A stretch of 64,000 bases of DNA from Austropuccinia psidii (GCA_023105745.1 JALGQZ010000003.1:77102696-77166695); one strand, 5' to 3'; positions 33,894-46,484 are shown, counted from the first letter of the stretch. Made by a program: numbers and translations. The notes: generated by a model not told the origin, from the letters alone.

Positions 33894-36385
33894 CTAAAAA
33901 CAAAAAAAATTGGGGTTAGTAACTGAATAGAAAGTAAGCAATCAAGAAAGAAAATGATGACGTACGATGAATTATATAAATTTAAAACGGAATCAAATTA
34001 AAAACGCTCTAGTCGGAAGTTTTTAAAAGTCTGGAAGGAAGTTGTGAAGAAAGAAAAATATTAATATTGGTACATAATGTTGACAAAAGTTAAAAAAAGA
34101 GTTAACACACGAGGTGGATAGAAGGGAGGTTCTGAACGGATCAGAAGAATAAACAAACAGGCAAAAGGAAGGGAAGTGGGTTTAGTGGAGTGCGAAAGAC
34201 AAAAATAGAAAGGCAGGAAGACGAAGGGGAATACGCACAAGAAGGACAAACGCGGGTGAGGTTGAACGAAGTGGAGCGGGTGAGAAAGAAAGTGAAGTGC
34301 GTGTTGTGTGAAGATGGTCTTTTATACCATGGTGAAGCTGAGACGATCTCAGCAGTTGCAGCACCCGCAAAAGTCTCAGCTTCAAGGCGTGTGGGCAAAA
34401 TTGAAGCTGAGTCTCAGCGAATGCTGCAACTGAGAAGTGAAATGCTCGCGTGAGGCAGAAGAACAATGGGGGTCTGGCTGAGTATTGCAATTTATTGAAT
34501 TGTCAAGCTGAGTCAAATCCCCTTTATTTCCTTAAATTGCCACCTGATCACCCAGGAGGGTGGTTGTGAGGCCCTTATTGATTGTGCATTGTGGGTGCAA
34601 TGCACAAGTGACCGCGGCAAGATCACCGGCCTTATGGCCTGGTGATAGTCTTTGAACAAAGGGGGGCTGTAAGACAAGTGAATACAGCGTGAGCTTGCCT
34701 CGACCCATTGCTCAGGTTTGCTTTTGGGTCATAATTGAAATGCTCAGTGGCTGAGCATTTTAATTGCACAGTAATTGAACAATTCATATAACAATATCAA
34801 ATGCACCACTGAGTATTGCAATTTATTAAATTGTGAAGCTGAGTCAAATCCCCTTTCTTTCCTTAAATAGCCACCCAATCACCCGGGAGGGTGGTCGTGA
34901 GGCCCTTGTTGAATGTGCATTGTGGGTGGAATGCACAAGTGACCCATGCAGAAATGCACCCGGTGCATTTGGTCACAAGTGACCGCGGCAATATTACCAG
35001 CCGTATGGCCTGGTAATAGTATGTGAACAAAGGGGGGGCTGTAACACAAGTGAATACAGCGTGAGCTTGCCTCGACCCATTGCTCAGGTTTGCTTTTGTG
35101 TCATAATTGAAATGCTCAGTGGCTGAACATTTTAATGGCACAGTGATTGAACTATTGATATAAAAATATGAAATGCACCATGCTGAGCCATTGCTCAGTC
35201 GTTTTTGTATGCCCACAATCTGAGCATTTGGCACAGCATTGGGTGACATTTCAGCCAGCTGCAGCATTTCACACGCTTTGGTGGAGTGCTCCAAACTGAG
35301 CCTTCCAATGAACTATTGCAAAAATAGTTCAGTCCATGGCTTTACTGAGCACTTTCACACGGTGCTTTTGACCATGATATGCTCAGCTTGCGTGTGCAAA
35401 TTGGGTGAAACGCAATGCTGAGCATGTGGCACATGAGCTACGTATATGCAAACGATCGGAAGGTGCATGCACATTCGCTATATGCATGCAGGCTCAAGTA
35501 GTATAACACCTTCCTGATCTGTACAGCCAACACTATAGTACGCAGTACACCTGTGTAAATGTATGCTGCGGGGCAGAGCAAAAGCTGTTCAGCAATGTAA
35601 CATGAAAATCACGTCAAGCCATTGAGTCCTATATCTCAACTGCATTCCTTTGGTGCACCTTTTTGCAGAGCTCTGCCTAACAATGGCATAGACACGGGTG
35701 TAATCCGAGTTAATGAAAGTGGGTAATAATGGGATGACTTATTATTTGGGTAATACACAAACAGTGGATTCACTCTGGTGCCATTGTCAGGGCCAACAAT
35801 GACTGGCCCTGCTTGTTCCATGTGCGTGCTCATTGTCGGGCAGCCACACGCTTTCATACACACCCCCGAACGGGTCATACACAGGCAACTTTCACACGCC
35901 TGGAAGACATTTTACTTCCAATGTTCCGACCGGCTAGTTTCTTGGTCGGGTGGTCAGCTTGACTGCAGACGCTCACCTGCTCGCGCGTGGAAACCTGAGG
36001 CCAATCAGTGTGGATATGCTTCAGCCTCATCCACATCAGAATAATCCCAGCCTATGATTGCTGAGGCTGGTTATGTTTGCGTGGGTATCTCCCACCGCGG
36101 GTAATTTTCTTCACGTTCTCACACGCCCCGCGCAAGTTGTGGCACCTGGCTTGCAGCCAGAAATTCCCTTGGGTGGGTGGCCTCTTTCTCCGGAGTTTTG
36201 TACACGCGTGAGGCAAAGACCGTGATCCCAATCTCTGGGGAATAGTAGCCTCCTCAAACGCAATAGGGGTGAATGTAGATGTGGATCATGCCTCACAATC
36301 GGTCCCCCGTTTGATCATGCCACACTTCCCCCCCTGAAGCCTAGTTGCAATCAGTCATCAAAAACCTTCACGCCAAACCAAAGTC

Positions 36386-36411
36386 ATGTTTGGTGGCACG
36401 CCACCGAACAT
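36386..36411. promoter_or_regulatory. 26-bp palindrome upstream of SNF2 (right, GTTTGG/CCGAAC)
   Basis: ATGTTTGGTGGCA / CGCCACCGAACAT. One arm has TG where the symmetric CpG would be CG. The left copy (8859) additionally lost the central CpG. Confidence 0.6.
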
Positions 36412-36525
36412 ATCTCACCCGCCCACACACAAACATCCCCACAGTGAGATTGCCCTTTGAAACGGCCAACATTGCCCAGTAGGTCCCTGTGCTACAATTA
36501 ACCTGGGGAAGATATATATGCATCC

Positions 36526-36551
36526 ATGTTCGCTGTCACACCAGCGAACAT
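36526..36551. promoter_or_regulatory. 26-bp palindrome upstream of SNF2 (right, GTTCGC)
   Basis: Perfect arms ATGTTCGCTG / CAGCGAACAT with a TCACAC centre; mirror of 8719-8744. Confidence 0.6.
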
Positions 36552-36916
36552 GACTGCATGCCTCTGATATGCCCTCCACAATAAGTTGCTACAACCCACC
36601 CAATTTTGGATATGCTAATGTCGACCTTGTTCCACCAAGGGTTTTGTACCTTGCTGCAGATCCAGCAAAATATTGGTGCATCCACATTTTGGCCACCTTG
36701 CCTTGATATATGCCCGAAATTGGATATGAAAATTATGAGCCCAAGAGGCCCATCCCCATCAAGACCATGCACGTAACCACAGGCCAACCCCCCTTGACCC
36801 CATTGCTGCTCCTCATATAAGTTCCCCATCTGCGCCTATTTGTCTTCATTCCGTTTAGCTAACCCCTCCCGATCATATAATTTACAACTGTCCCCAAATA
36901 ATTTAAAATAGCCATC

Positions 36917-39427
36917 ATGTCAACCCCTTCAGAACCACTTTGCATTGGGATGATTAATATTCGTATTCCAATAAATAGTGATATAGCCTTAAATCCTGAG
37001 AATTCCCACTTAGCTTCTTGGATTATCATATGGCACAATCAACACAACATATTTGTTTATCTCCCCAATCACCAGCATGCGATTGGGTCTCTACCTGCAA
37101 CCCTTTCCAAAACATTGATACCATTCCTTGGGGCACCAAAAACTTTCATGCACTGTGGTCCTGGTGGGGCATGGATTGAAAATTTCCAATCCAATCCTAC
37201 TCAAATATTATTTGTTGAGGGAGTATTTATGACTGATGCAAATGATCCCTCCTCATCTCAGAAACCCAATCTAGCATTGATGTTCTTCACATGGTATCCA
37301 AACCTTTTATTCATAATGGAAAGCTTTCAAACACAAGATTTCAAGCTTAAAATGCCCAAAGAATATGACTGTAATACTCATAGTCAATGTCAACTTTTTA
37401 ATCCATCATTTCCCGCTTCAGACTCAACGCAAGCTTCATATCCTGCTGTTTCATCATTGATTTCCAAGCAAAAACTGATACAATTACCCAGTGGATCAGA
37501 CCTCCCCATGATGACCCCGCCCCATGCCATTATTCAAACCCCCCTGCTCCCTCATCAAAAGACCGGACTAGCTTTTCTCTGGGATCGAGAAATGCCCAAT
37601 GGCAAATCAGCCCGTAACCTTTGGGTCACCTCACCCCCAGGATCCACTTTCAATGCCAGGCACATCATTACAAACAAGGTCGTTAGCTCATTTGAATCCC
37701 TTTCGACCAATACCCCTCTTGGAGGACTTCTTGCGGATGATATGGGTTTAGGTAAAACCATTCAGGCCATTGCTCTAATTGGTACCTCCAAGGAGCGGAT
37801 GATTGCAAACCCCCATTGCTCTACGCCCACCATGATCATCTGCCCCCCTCGCTTAATTACCAACTGGCAATCAGAAATATCCAAGCATGCTCAGGCTGGA
37901 GCGCTGCATTCCAAATTCTACCATGGTCCCAGCCGTCACTCATTATGCAAAGACAACATCTTAAAATATGATATCATCATCACTTCTTACAATACTATCA
38001 CCCAACAATTTAAGCAAACCAATCCCTCTACATCAATCATTTTCCAAATCAATTGGCATTGTATAATTTTGGATGAAGCACAGTGAGTGTCTGATCTTAA
38101 ATGATTCAAATTACCTTTTATATCCAATAACCCTTGCCCCATCTTATAGCTATATTCGCTCTCAATACACTGCCACTCACCGTGCCATTAATAGCCTCCT
38201 TTCATCCCGCCGAATATGTTTAACAGGCACACCTATTCACAACACCATTTATGACCTTTTGGGCATAATATCCTTCATCACTCAACCCCAGAGCGCCAAT
38301 CAAGATAACTGGTCACCATTCATCCTGAGTAGTCTTTCCAAAGGTTGCAATGATATCTTGCATTTGGCATTGCGGCATTTAAGTTTGCGCCGCACCAAAA
38401 CCACACATCTTGAATCCCTCCCCACTATTAGCCATCATTATGAGCTGCTCCCACTCAACCAAACCATGCAGCAAGAATATTCCATATTATATGAAGAATT
38501 CCTATCATCCAAAAGCAAAGGACCAGGAGAATTTTTCAGAAATATTAATAAGCTGCAAATATGTTGTAACCATCACATCATGCTTAACACAATTGCGGAG
38601 GCGGATTTGGAAGACCCCGAGGGCAGGAGCACTCAGGATAACTCGCCAACAATCACACGAACTATTGTGGATGTCAAAACATGCATGATGAGTAGTAAAA
38701 TTGCACACCTCCTACAAAGCTTAATGAAGAACAAACAAACAAGGTGTGGTGCAACCAAATCGGTGGTTTACTCCCAATGGACCCAATTTCTAGATTTGTG
38801 CGTTAATTCTAATATGCATCCATTACCAATTGAATCCATCTGACTTTTTCATATTGTAGAATTGCTATTGCCCTTGCCCATCACTCTATCCTTTCAGCAC
38901 GAACTGATGGAACAATTACAGCATGAGCACAGGAGAAGGCACTGGAGAATTTCTTCAATAATCCTGAATGTGAAGTACTGATTGCATCCATTGCCGCAGC
39001 TGGAACTGGCCTCAATATAACTTGTGCTAATACGGTCTATTTAATGGTGAGGGGACCGCCAAAATTCTGCCCTGATTTGCGGCCCCTGACATCCATATTT
39101 CCAGGAGCCCAATTGGAACCCAGCCATTGAGGCTCAGGCTGTTGATCGACTCCATCATATTGGCCAACAACAACCTGTGAAGGTCATCATCTATATCACT
39201 CCTCATTCAGTTGAGGTCAACATGCGGAAGGTACCTTTCAAGATCATCTTTCACTTGATTGTATTACTATTCTGAAATCCTTCCTTATGGGAATGCCATA
39301 TTCCAATCACCAATAGGTCCAAGAAAAGAAAAAATCATTAACTGCGAGAGCCTTACTGATATTATATAATTTGTGTTTGGCCAAGTTGATAACTCTTGTT
39401 TACCCTGGCATAGGTCCACAATTCTGA
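36917..39427 (+). pseudogene. SNF2-family (Rad5/16-like) ATPase, right copy, one TGA
   Basis: Five predicted exons: 36917-38082, 38150-38797, 38860-39046, 39105-39230 and 39317-39427, all with GT...AG introns of 58-86 bp that keep frame; about 745 residues. Walker A LADDMGLGKTIQA; the first intron splits motif II and splicing restores DEAH; motif III LTGTPIHN; motif IV KSVVYSQWTQFLDL; motif V AAGTGLNITCANTVYLM; motif VI AVDRLHHIGQQQPV. No RING domain is visible, unlike typical Rad5/Rad16. Lesions: TGA at 38924-38926 (ITA*AQEKAL), and motif VI has HHIGQ where the family has an arginine finger (HRxGQ). Both fit C-to-T change at CpG (CGA to TGA, CGT to CAT). Probable role: DNA translocase or remodeller acting with the element's other DNA proteins; inferred. 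Confidence 0.85.
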
Positions 39428-39651
39428 ACACCATGAGTTGGATCAAACTCCTTCAATATTTTCTCAATGAAAATGAGCAATAGAGTATTATTTCTAAGGG
39501 AGACGGTGATACAGTCCAACTCATATTGTCTATATTCTGACATATTTAGCAAGTTGCATCTTTAAGGATTAATACTCAGATTGTATTACACCTGCACAAA
39601 TAATTCACAAAATGTTAATTTGTAACGGTGCTATACATTTATATTACTAAG

Positions 39652-41712
39652 TTATTGCAGAGCATCACCATTCGGCCTAATAACTGGCATGTCAAGTATC
39701 TTGAGGGCGCTAGTCTGCATCTTACTACAGCCTTTGAGCCAATCTTGATCAAATACCTGAAATGATAAGCCTTCTGGAATATCACCATCATCTGTCAATC
39801 GTAATTCTGGCAATCTATCAATAGTTTTTTTACCCTTTTTTTAATGCAATTACAAAACTCTATGTCTCGATCCATTTTTAATACTAATTCATTAAATAAC
39901 TGGGAGCGCCAGCGTAATCCCACTTTGCGGTAAACTTGACGGCCATTTTCCAGTACCTCCTCAGTATCTGAACATACTCGAGGGTCATTGAATTGTGATG
40001 CTAGAATGGGAAATTTAGCCGTATCACACCATTCACGAAAGTGCTCACAGGTCTGCACATAATGAAGTAGATCATCATCAGTCTTTGCTCCCAATGAAAA
40101 AGAGATAAATTAACTAACCCTTTGACGAATCTTCGCGAGCTTTTGATTCTCCTTCTTTTTAACCAAATACTCGGCATCCTTTTGAATAGACTTCCATTCT
40201 CTTTTCAAATAAGTGAAATATTGCTCCATTAAAGCCGCCACAACCCCATAGTTATTATGATCCTTGTTCCAACAGTAATGATGATACTCGGTGCTGACCA
40301 GTGCAAGACGGAATGTACGGTAAAACACCATAGACATCAGCTCATTGAACGGATGTTGCCATGAGCTCTCCCAGTCCCAAGTGAATTGCTTTAGTCCTAG
40401 CTTGTGGAGCTCATTTTCGCAGTAGCTTTGGAAACCCTGAGACTGAACCTGTGTTGATGGCTCATTGAAAACATCCTTGGGGACATATCCAAGATGACCA
40501 GCCACTTGAATTGCAATTTCACGCTCTTCTGTGCTTGGTGGTGCTGGTAGTGAGGAAAAATCCTTATCCCTAACTTTGAGTAGGAACAGGCAATGTGCAT
40601 GTAGTGCTGATCTCATTCCATGGACATTCTCTGGAAGTTCTGCTTTCAGCCATTTTTGTTGCTCCTTCTGGCTTGCACGTTTCACCACATTGTGAGCTTT
40701 ACGAGCCTGGTTCCTTTGCTGTCTGACCTCGGATTGTTCAAGCATACTCTGGGCAAGGGGCATTTGAGGATGGGTGAACTCATTATTTGACTGAGTGCCA
40801 TGATCATGCGCCGTGAAATTGTCACTCCTTGCTTCATCATTTGTTTCCATTTGAGTTGGAGACATGTTCTCATCCTCATCATCCACCATTTTTTCTCTTG
40901 ATGAACTGGCATGAGCTGTTCTTGGTTTGGAGGAATATGGATGATGACATCCAGTGACTTTCTCTTTATGGACCAGAGGTGAAGATGCATAAAGTTCATC
41001 ACCTGCCATGCACATCATCAGTTAACACATCAAAAAATGAATGAAGACTGGTCATACTCACAATCTTCAATTGGCTCCTGAGATCGGACTGACTTGCCTT
41101 TAGGTGCCATATCTAACCCATGAAACAAACATATCAAATTGTGAAAAAGGTTATACTCCAAAATTAAAATGACTTACTTTGATGAAGCGTCAATCCTGGA
41201 TTTCCCTCTGACAGACCACTCCAAGTTACATTCTCCAATGGTCTTTTTCGTCGCCCCCCATCCACGCACCTTTCATCACCCACATGAACCTGAGATCCTG
41301 ATGGAATATTGAGGGTTGGCTGTTTACTTTGGCCAAAGGGATTCTGGGATGCGACTGGATTCCGACCAGGATTAAGGAGGAACTCACATGGAAATTTTGA
41401 TTGGGGATTAGCGTGTGATGAGATTTGAGGTGTGCCTTCTGGCCCCTGAGACACATGCGTTTGTGTATTAGTGGGATTCGGGGGAATCGGAGTGACGGAA
41501 ATATTTGGTATTGACCAAGTGCTTGAAGTGGGAGCCTTTGGATTGCCCACATCAATGTTAAGACCTGATACATTCATTGAGGATGCGATAGGGGTTGTGA
41601 GAGGAATGTTGGGTCTCAATGGTGACTGTGTTTGAACATATTCTATGCTAGATTCACTATTTGAGTCATGAACAGAACCTGAACGGGATTTATGTGACTT
41701 GAAAGATGACAT
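39652..41712 (-). pseudogene. Gene H1, unknown function, multi-exon, one frameshift
   Basis: Not recognised as a named family. Exons 41712-41178, 41112-41062, 41002-40119 and 40052-39652 join in frame (introns 65, 59 and 66 bp). The N terminus is Ser/Pro-rich with a basic patch GGRRKRP; the middle holds acidic and Lys/Arg-rich stretches (ASQKEQQKWLKAELP); then a conserved-looking domain with TWDWESSWQHPFNELM, EYHHYCWNKDH, YFTYLKREWKS and KLAKIRQRVS, and EHFREWCDTAKFPIL, KVGLRWRSQLFNELV. The frame breaks in A-rich runs (plus 39824-39842); one base more would lead into a coherent end (RLPELRLTDDGDIPEG). It is convergent with SNF2 and divergent from the transposase. Possibly a DNA-associated accessory protein; no domain proof. 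Confidence 0.6.
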
Positions 41713-42673
41713 AAGGGCCGAAAAAGTACAGTAATATTTTTAACTAGAGAAAACACCTCAGTATTATGATAAAATAGAGTGATATGAGATGAAATCTTTT
41801 CAAATTTAGAATAGAGAAATTCTATGAATAGTTGGAACTAAGTGTTGCGTGAAAGTCCAATAAGCCTCTTCTTAGGAGAATCCTCCCTGCCTCCTCTTGA
41901 GCTCCTCCGCTTTGGTCGGAAACCACCCTGCACGGCCTACCACCATATAATGTAATATTTCCTTGATCTCAAAGGGGACCCATCATCCATAAGTAAACAT
42001 ATTTGGTAACATTTCTGCCTCCCCATTGTCACATTTTGTGAATTATCCAAACTGCCAATATATGCATTGAAATTCCACAGCATTGTATATCTGTAAAGGG
42101 GTTTATTCATGAAGGATTTACCCACAAAAGAGACATCACCTTTACAAGAAAGGCAAAACAATCCAAATCACACTCCAACCGATTAAAAGCCTGCTGCACT
42201 CAAACCAAATACCAAGACTTTAGGTGCACTCCAACCTTTTATGTAATAGAGTTATATTGTTATGTCTGTAATAAGGTTTAAGCCATGTACGATGGCGTGC
42301 CAGCGTACATGGTTTGAATGTCAATCCCCTCAAATCAATGTTGACACATCCCTATTGGAACACCCCTCCAGGGTCAAAACCGCAGTATCGCCATGTGTAA
42401 ATAAAATAGTATATGTATGAGCATTGAGCAGCATGGCATTTTACCCAATTAAACTCCTAACCAATTCCGCCATCCAGATGAGACATGTTACACTCCATCA
42501 GTTGCAGCTCATGCACCATTACAAATGGGATAAAATTCTCAGATGGCTCAAATCATCTCCCCCTTCATAAATACTCACTCAATTTTTTTGCCAATTAATA
42601 ACACTCCTAAACACTTTCACATCAGCCATAGATATTTATACACAAACCAACCGTACTCCCAATTCCTGAAACA
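41713..42673. promoter_or_regulatory. Divergent promoter region of H1 and transposase
   Basis: About 960 bp without a gene, containing the palindrome at 42285-42310 and AT-rich TATA-like words near 42566 and 42625 on the transposase side. Confidence 0.5.
42285..42310. promoter_or_regulatory. 26-bp palindrome between H1 and transposase (GTACG type)
   Basis: ATGTACGATGGCG / TGCCAGCGTACAT: outer arms ATGTACG/CGTACAT perfect, core CGA-N10-GCG. Present only in the right copy within this window. Confidence 0.65.
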
Positions 42674-45600
42674 ATGACAACCCGCCGCTATTCCTCAATG
42701 CGTATATGCATGTGTCAACACTGCTCAACTCAAACACACTCTTCCCCTGAGGGTGATATGCCTGGAGTTGCCTTCACACCTTTCCAATATAAACAGCACA
42801 TTAAAAAGCTCAAATCAACCATTGCACCCAAATCTCTTCCAAACATCCCTACTTCTGCATCAGGATCTGAGTGCCCACAACTTCTATTGGATCAAACATT
42901 CCCGCTGATTATTCACCACCATGGGCCCAAAGCATCTTCTCCACAGCACCGGGGCTCAATTCAATTGCACAGAAACCATACAGCAGCAGTCAAACCCTTC
43001 CTCCACAAGACCTTGGAATGATAATATCTGCCATTCTATCATTAAGTTATAATATACCCTGCAGGGCTTCATGCATTCTCCACCCCGCCCTAAACCTGCT
43101 GATCAAGTCCAGCATCTCAAGCTCCGGTGGTCCCCCCATTCCTGCATTCCATATACCTCAAGATCTGAGTACCATATTTGAACATCTCCAATTGGAGCCA
43201 GTGATTCAAAACTATATATGCTGTCCTCAATGTTTCTCTCTTAATGGCCTTACTGAATCAGTCATAACTGACCAACCCCACTGTCAACGCCATAATGACC
43301 CAAATGATCATGATCCCCCTTGCACACAATCATTAGGCAAATTCATCTATTAATTTGAAGCCCACACCCAAAACACCACCAACATGAAGCAAAAATTTAT
43401 ACCAACAAAACATTTCATTTATCAACCATTCAAAAATTGGCTTGCCAGATTTCTCCAGCGGGCTGGAATTATGGAAATTCTGCATCAACATCAACAATCC
43501 CAAACTCCCAAAGATTCCCCAAAACGTGACGTCTGGGATGGATTGGTCTGGAGACGCTTCACTGGCACTAGAAATATCCATGACCCCCCATTCATGTCCA
43601 TTCCTGGTGCATTGGCCTTCTCCATTTATGTGGACTGGTTTAATGCACATGGAATGTCCACCCGGTTGGCCAGCATTGGACCTATCATGCTTATTTGTCT
43701 TAATCTCCCCCCAAGTGAAAGATTGAAGCCAGAGAATGTCTATGTTGCAGGAATAATCCCTGGTCCGAAGGAGCCAACTTCCCTTCAATTGAATTATTTA
43801 TTAATGCCACTCATCAAGGAGCTCAAAGAGCTATGGAAAGGTTACCATTTTTCACCCACCTCAACAGGTCCTTCAGGATCCTTTATCCGTGTTGCCATTC
43901 TCACAGCCATGCGCAAGCTTACTGGATTTATGTCCCATTCAGGCAACCACTTTTGTAATTTTTGCACCATTCACAAAGCTCAAATTGATGAAATTGGTCC
44001 TCAATTTCACTACACACGCTCATATCAAAATCATAAATCAACCATTGCCAAATGGCTTTGGGCAACCCCACAACAAAGACAAGCAATTTTCTCTGAGTAT
44101 GGAGTGCGATATTCAATTTTAGAAGACCTTCCGTATTGGGATGCAACCAGAATGGTTAATCTTGACATAATGCATAATTTAATACTTGGAATTTTGAAGG
44201 ATCATGCAACTTTCAAATTGTGCATTCCAGAGTCCAAATCAAAAATTTACCTCAGGTCCCGCAGGAAATCCAATGACACCAAAAGTTCAGACTCAGATTC
44301 CATGACCTCCAACAGCTCTCTTGATAAAGTCACATTGAGAGAGGCCTGCTCCCTGAGAAGAGACGCAGCAAAAATAATAAATGAGCCACTCCCCACTACT
44401 TCCACCCAAAAAAACTACTTCCCAATGCCCACCCCTAACACAGAACATCCATCTAGTGGTTCTGCGGAGATTCCTTCATTTGATGCCGATTACATCCCCA
44501 CTTCTGAAATCCCCTCTGAATTGGATATCACTGCACTGAGTGATCACCAGATCAAGGGTGAGGCTCTGGAGCATCTCCGACAAATCATATCTGAGACAAT
44601 AATTCCCTCATCATGGACAAGAGTACCTCGCAACATGGGTTCCCCCTCTCATGGTAGCTTAAAAGCCGCTGAATGGGCTCTCTTATATAAGGTCTATATT
44701 CCATTTTTAATGCTCAGTCAACAGATGTCATTAGATGTACACCAATCCGCCAACATTCAAAGGCAAATGGGTCAGTCAGAAGAACTTGGAAATGAACTAA
44801 CCAAGAATACATTCCATTTGATTAGTGCTATCAACATTGCCACAAGTTGGACTGTTTCAATAGGAGATGCGACTGCATTTGCTGAACATTGGAAAACATT
44901 CCGCCTTTCCAATCAACTCCTGTTCCCAAAACAGAAAAGTAAACCAAATCATCATTTTGCTGACCATATTCCCAAACTCTTCCAGCGTTGGGGCCCAACA
45001 CAAGCCTCAGCCACATGGGGTTATGAGCGCTTGATTGGAGTATTTGCAAAAATGCCAACAAATAACAAAATATGTATGTCAATTAATAAGATCAATATAT
45101 TCACATTGATTAAACACCTGAACTGAATAAGATTAACTTCTTGCAACTCTAAATAGATGATATAGATAAAACCTTACTTCAACATATCTGTCAATGTTCC
45201 AACCTTTCCGTTCTCCTGAAATCCCCATCCGTGCCATGTGAAATAAAACAGCTTTTCGAATCACAGCCACCTGCCCTGTTCAATGACCATAAATATAACA
45301 AACCATCCCGCCATGACCAAGAAAATTATGATTGCCTGGTTGAGTACTTACAGAATTTTTATGCAACAAGGGAAATAGTTGATTGGATCAGCTTAGACAC
45401 TACTGTGCAATCCACAAGTCATCTCACTTCAAGGATTGTCTCACCTTGGTATTTTCCAGTTTCAAACATTAATATTGGGAACAATATATTTTCAACTGAA
45501 TCCAAAAATGTCAGCAACAGTATGATATGTTTTCTGGGGGCAACTCACGACGCTTTGGTATTATTAATAGCATTTTTAAAGTCTCTGAGCCATCTAGCAT

Positions 45601-45817
45601 ACTGAACAATAACTTTCTGATCTTAAAAACTTTGAAGATTGATGTGAATTTCTTACCAGATTGGCCGCATCTGAATATTTATAAAGCTGTTGGTTTTGAT
45701 GATGGATCCTTGATTATATCTGAAGAAGAAATAGAAGGTAACTGTGGATTGTATGATAACAAAGTTCTCTCATGTGGACTGCTTGTAATGATAAAGCCGT
45801 TATTTCATGAAATTTAG
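42674..45817 (+). pseudogene. Plavaka/Tnp2-like (CACTA-type) DNA transposase, frameshifted
   Basis: Typical basidiomycete Plavaka layout. N-terminal CxC motif (CMCQHCSTQTHSSPEG); Cys/His-rich segment (YICCPQCFSLNG ... HCQRHND ... CTQSLGKF); core with FIYQPFKNWLARFLQR, DVWDGLVWRRF, LNLPPSERLKPENVYVAGIIPGPKEP in two blocks, GNHFCNFCTIHK, and DLPYWDATRMVNLDIMHNLILG; later SSWTRVPRNMGSPSHGSLKAAEW. Lesions: a frame change near 42870, TAA after GKFIY at about 43351, and another frame change near 45520. An 83-bp intron (45074-45156) joins the core to the C-terminal part. The core from 43384 to 45073 is one clean frame of over 560 residues. It would cut and join the terminal repeats; this copy is inactive as written. 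Confidence 0.82.
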
Positions 45818-46026
45818 TCTACAGAAATGAAAATCTCTCAGATTCATTAGAAATTTTGCTAGTGAAATAACTTCCTCAAAATTTAGTGACAGAGACATGC
45901 CATTGTGACAAGCAAAGCCCATTATTTCACATTGCCACAAAGAACTTACTATTTTGACATTGGGTACAGTGTGAATAAGCCAAGTTCAATGATCAAATGA
46001 CCCACACACTCACCTTTCACAGCATC

Positions 46027-46484
46027 CAAAATTTCTAACTGCGCCATCATCATGTTGGAAGGGGAAGCGGCCCTTGCGCACATGCCAATGCACATGCAAG
46101 CGCACCCACACCCACACACGCGGTATTGTGCGGCGGGCTCTACCAGTGTCACCTGCAAAACGACAATCCCGCTCAGGCGGAGTCCTTTCATGGACAACCT
46201 GGTGAAGTCAAACCCCCCGCCAAAATTTCTAACGGCGCCATCATCATGTAGGAAGGGGAAGCGACCCTTGCGCACCTGCACCCGCACGCGCCAATGCACA
46301 CCCAAGCGCAAGCGCACCCGCACACACCAATGCACACGCAAGCGCACCCGCACACGCATGCGCACCCGCACACGCACACGCGGTATTGTGCGGCGGGCCC
46401 TACCAGCGTCACCTGCAAAATGACAATCCCGCTCAGGCGGAGTCCTTTTATGGATGACCTGGTGAAGTCAAACCCCCCGCCTAC
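46027..46484. repeat. GC-rich tandem duplication with CGCAC-rich core
   Basis: Two copies of a segment containing ATCATCATGTWGGAAGGGGA and GCGGTATTGTGCGGCGGGC, ACAATCCCGCTCAGGCGGAG, separated by (CACACGCACCCG)-type low complexity at about 46260-46380. Strikingly GC-rich against the AT-rich surroundings. Open frames on both strands follow the repeat and are not supported as genes. Confidence 0.75.

Larger units (their letters stand above)
33894..36916. other. Divergent intergenic region of the transposon (right copy)
   Basis: Mirror of 8353-11375. TATAAAA for the Zn2Cys6 gene on the minus strand (34326-34320), paired direct repeats (about 34480-35165), palindromes at 36386 and 36526. No gene supported. 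Confidence 0.7.
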
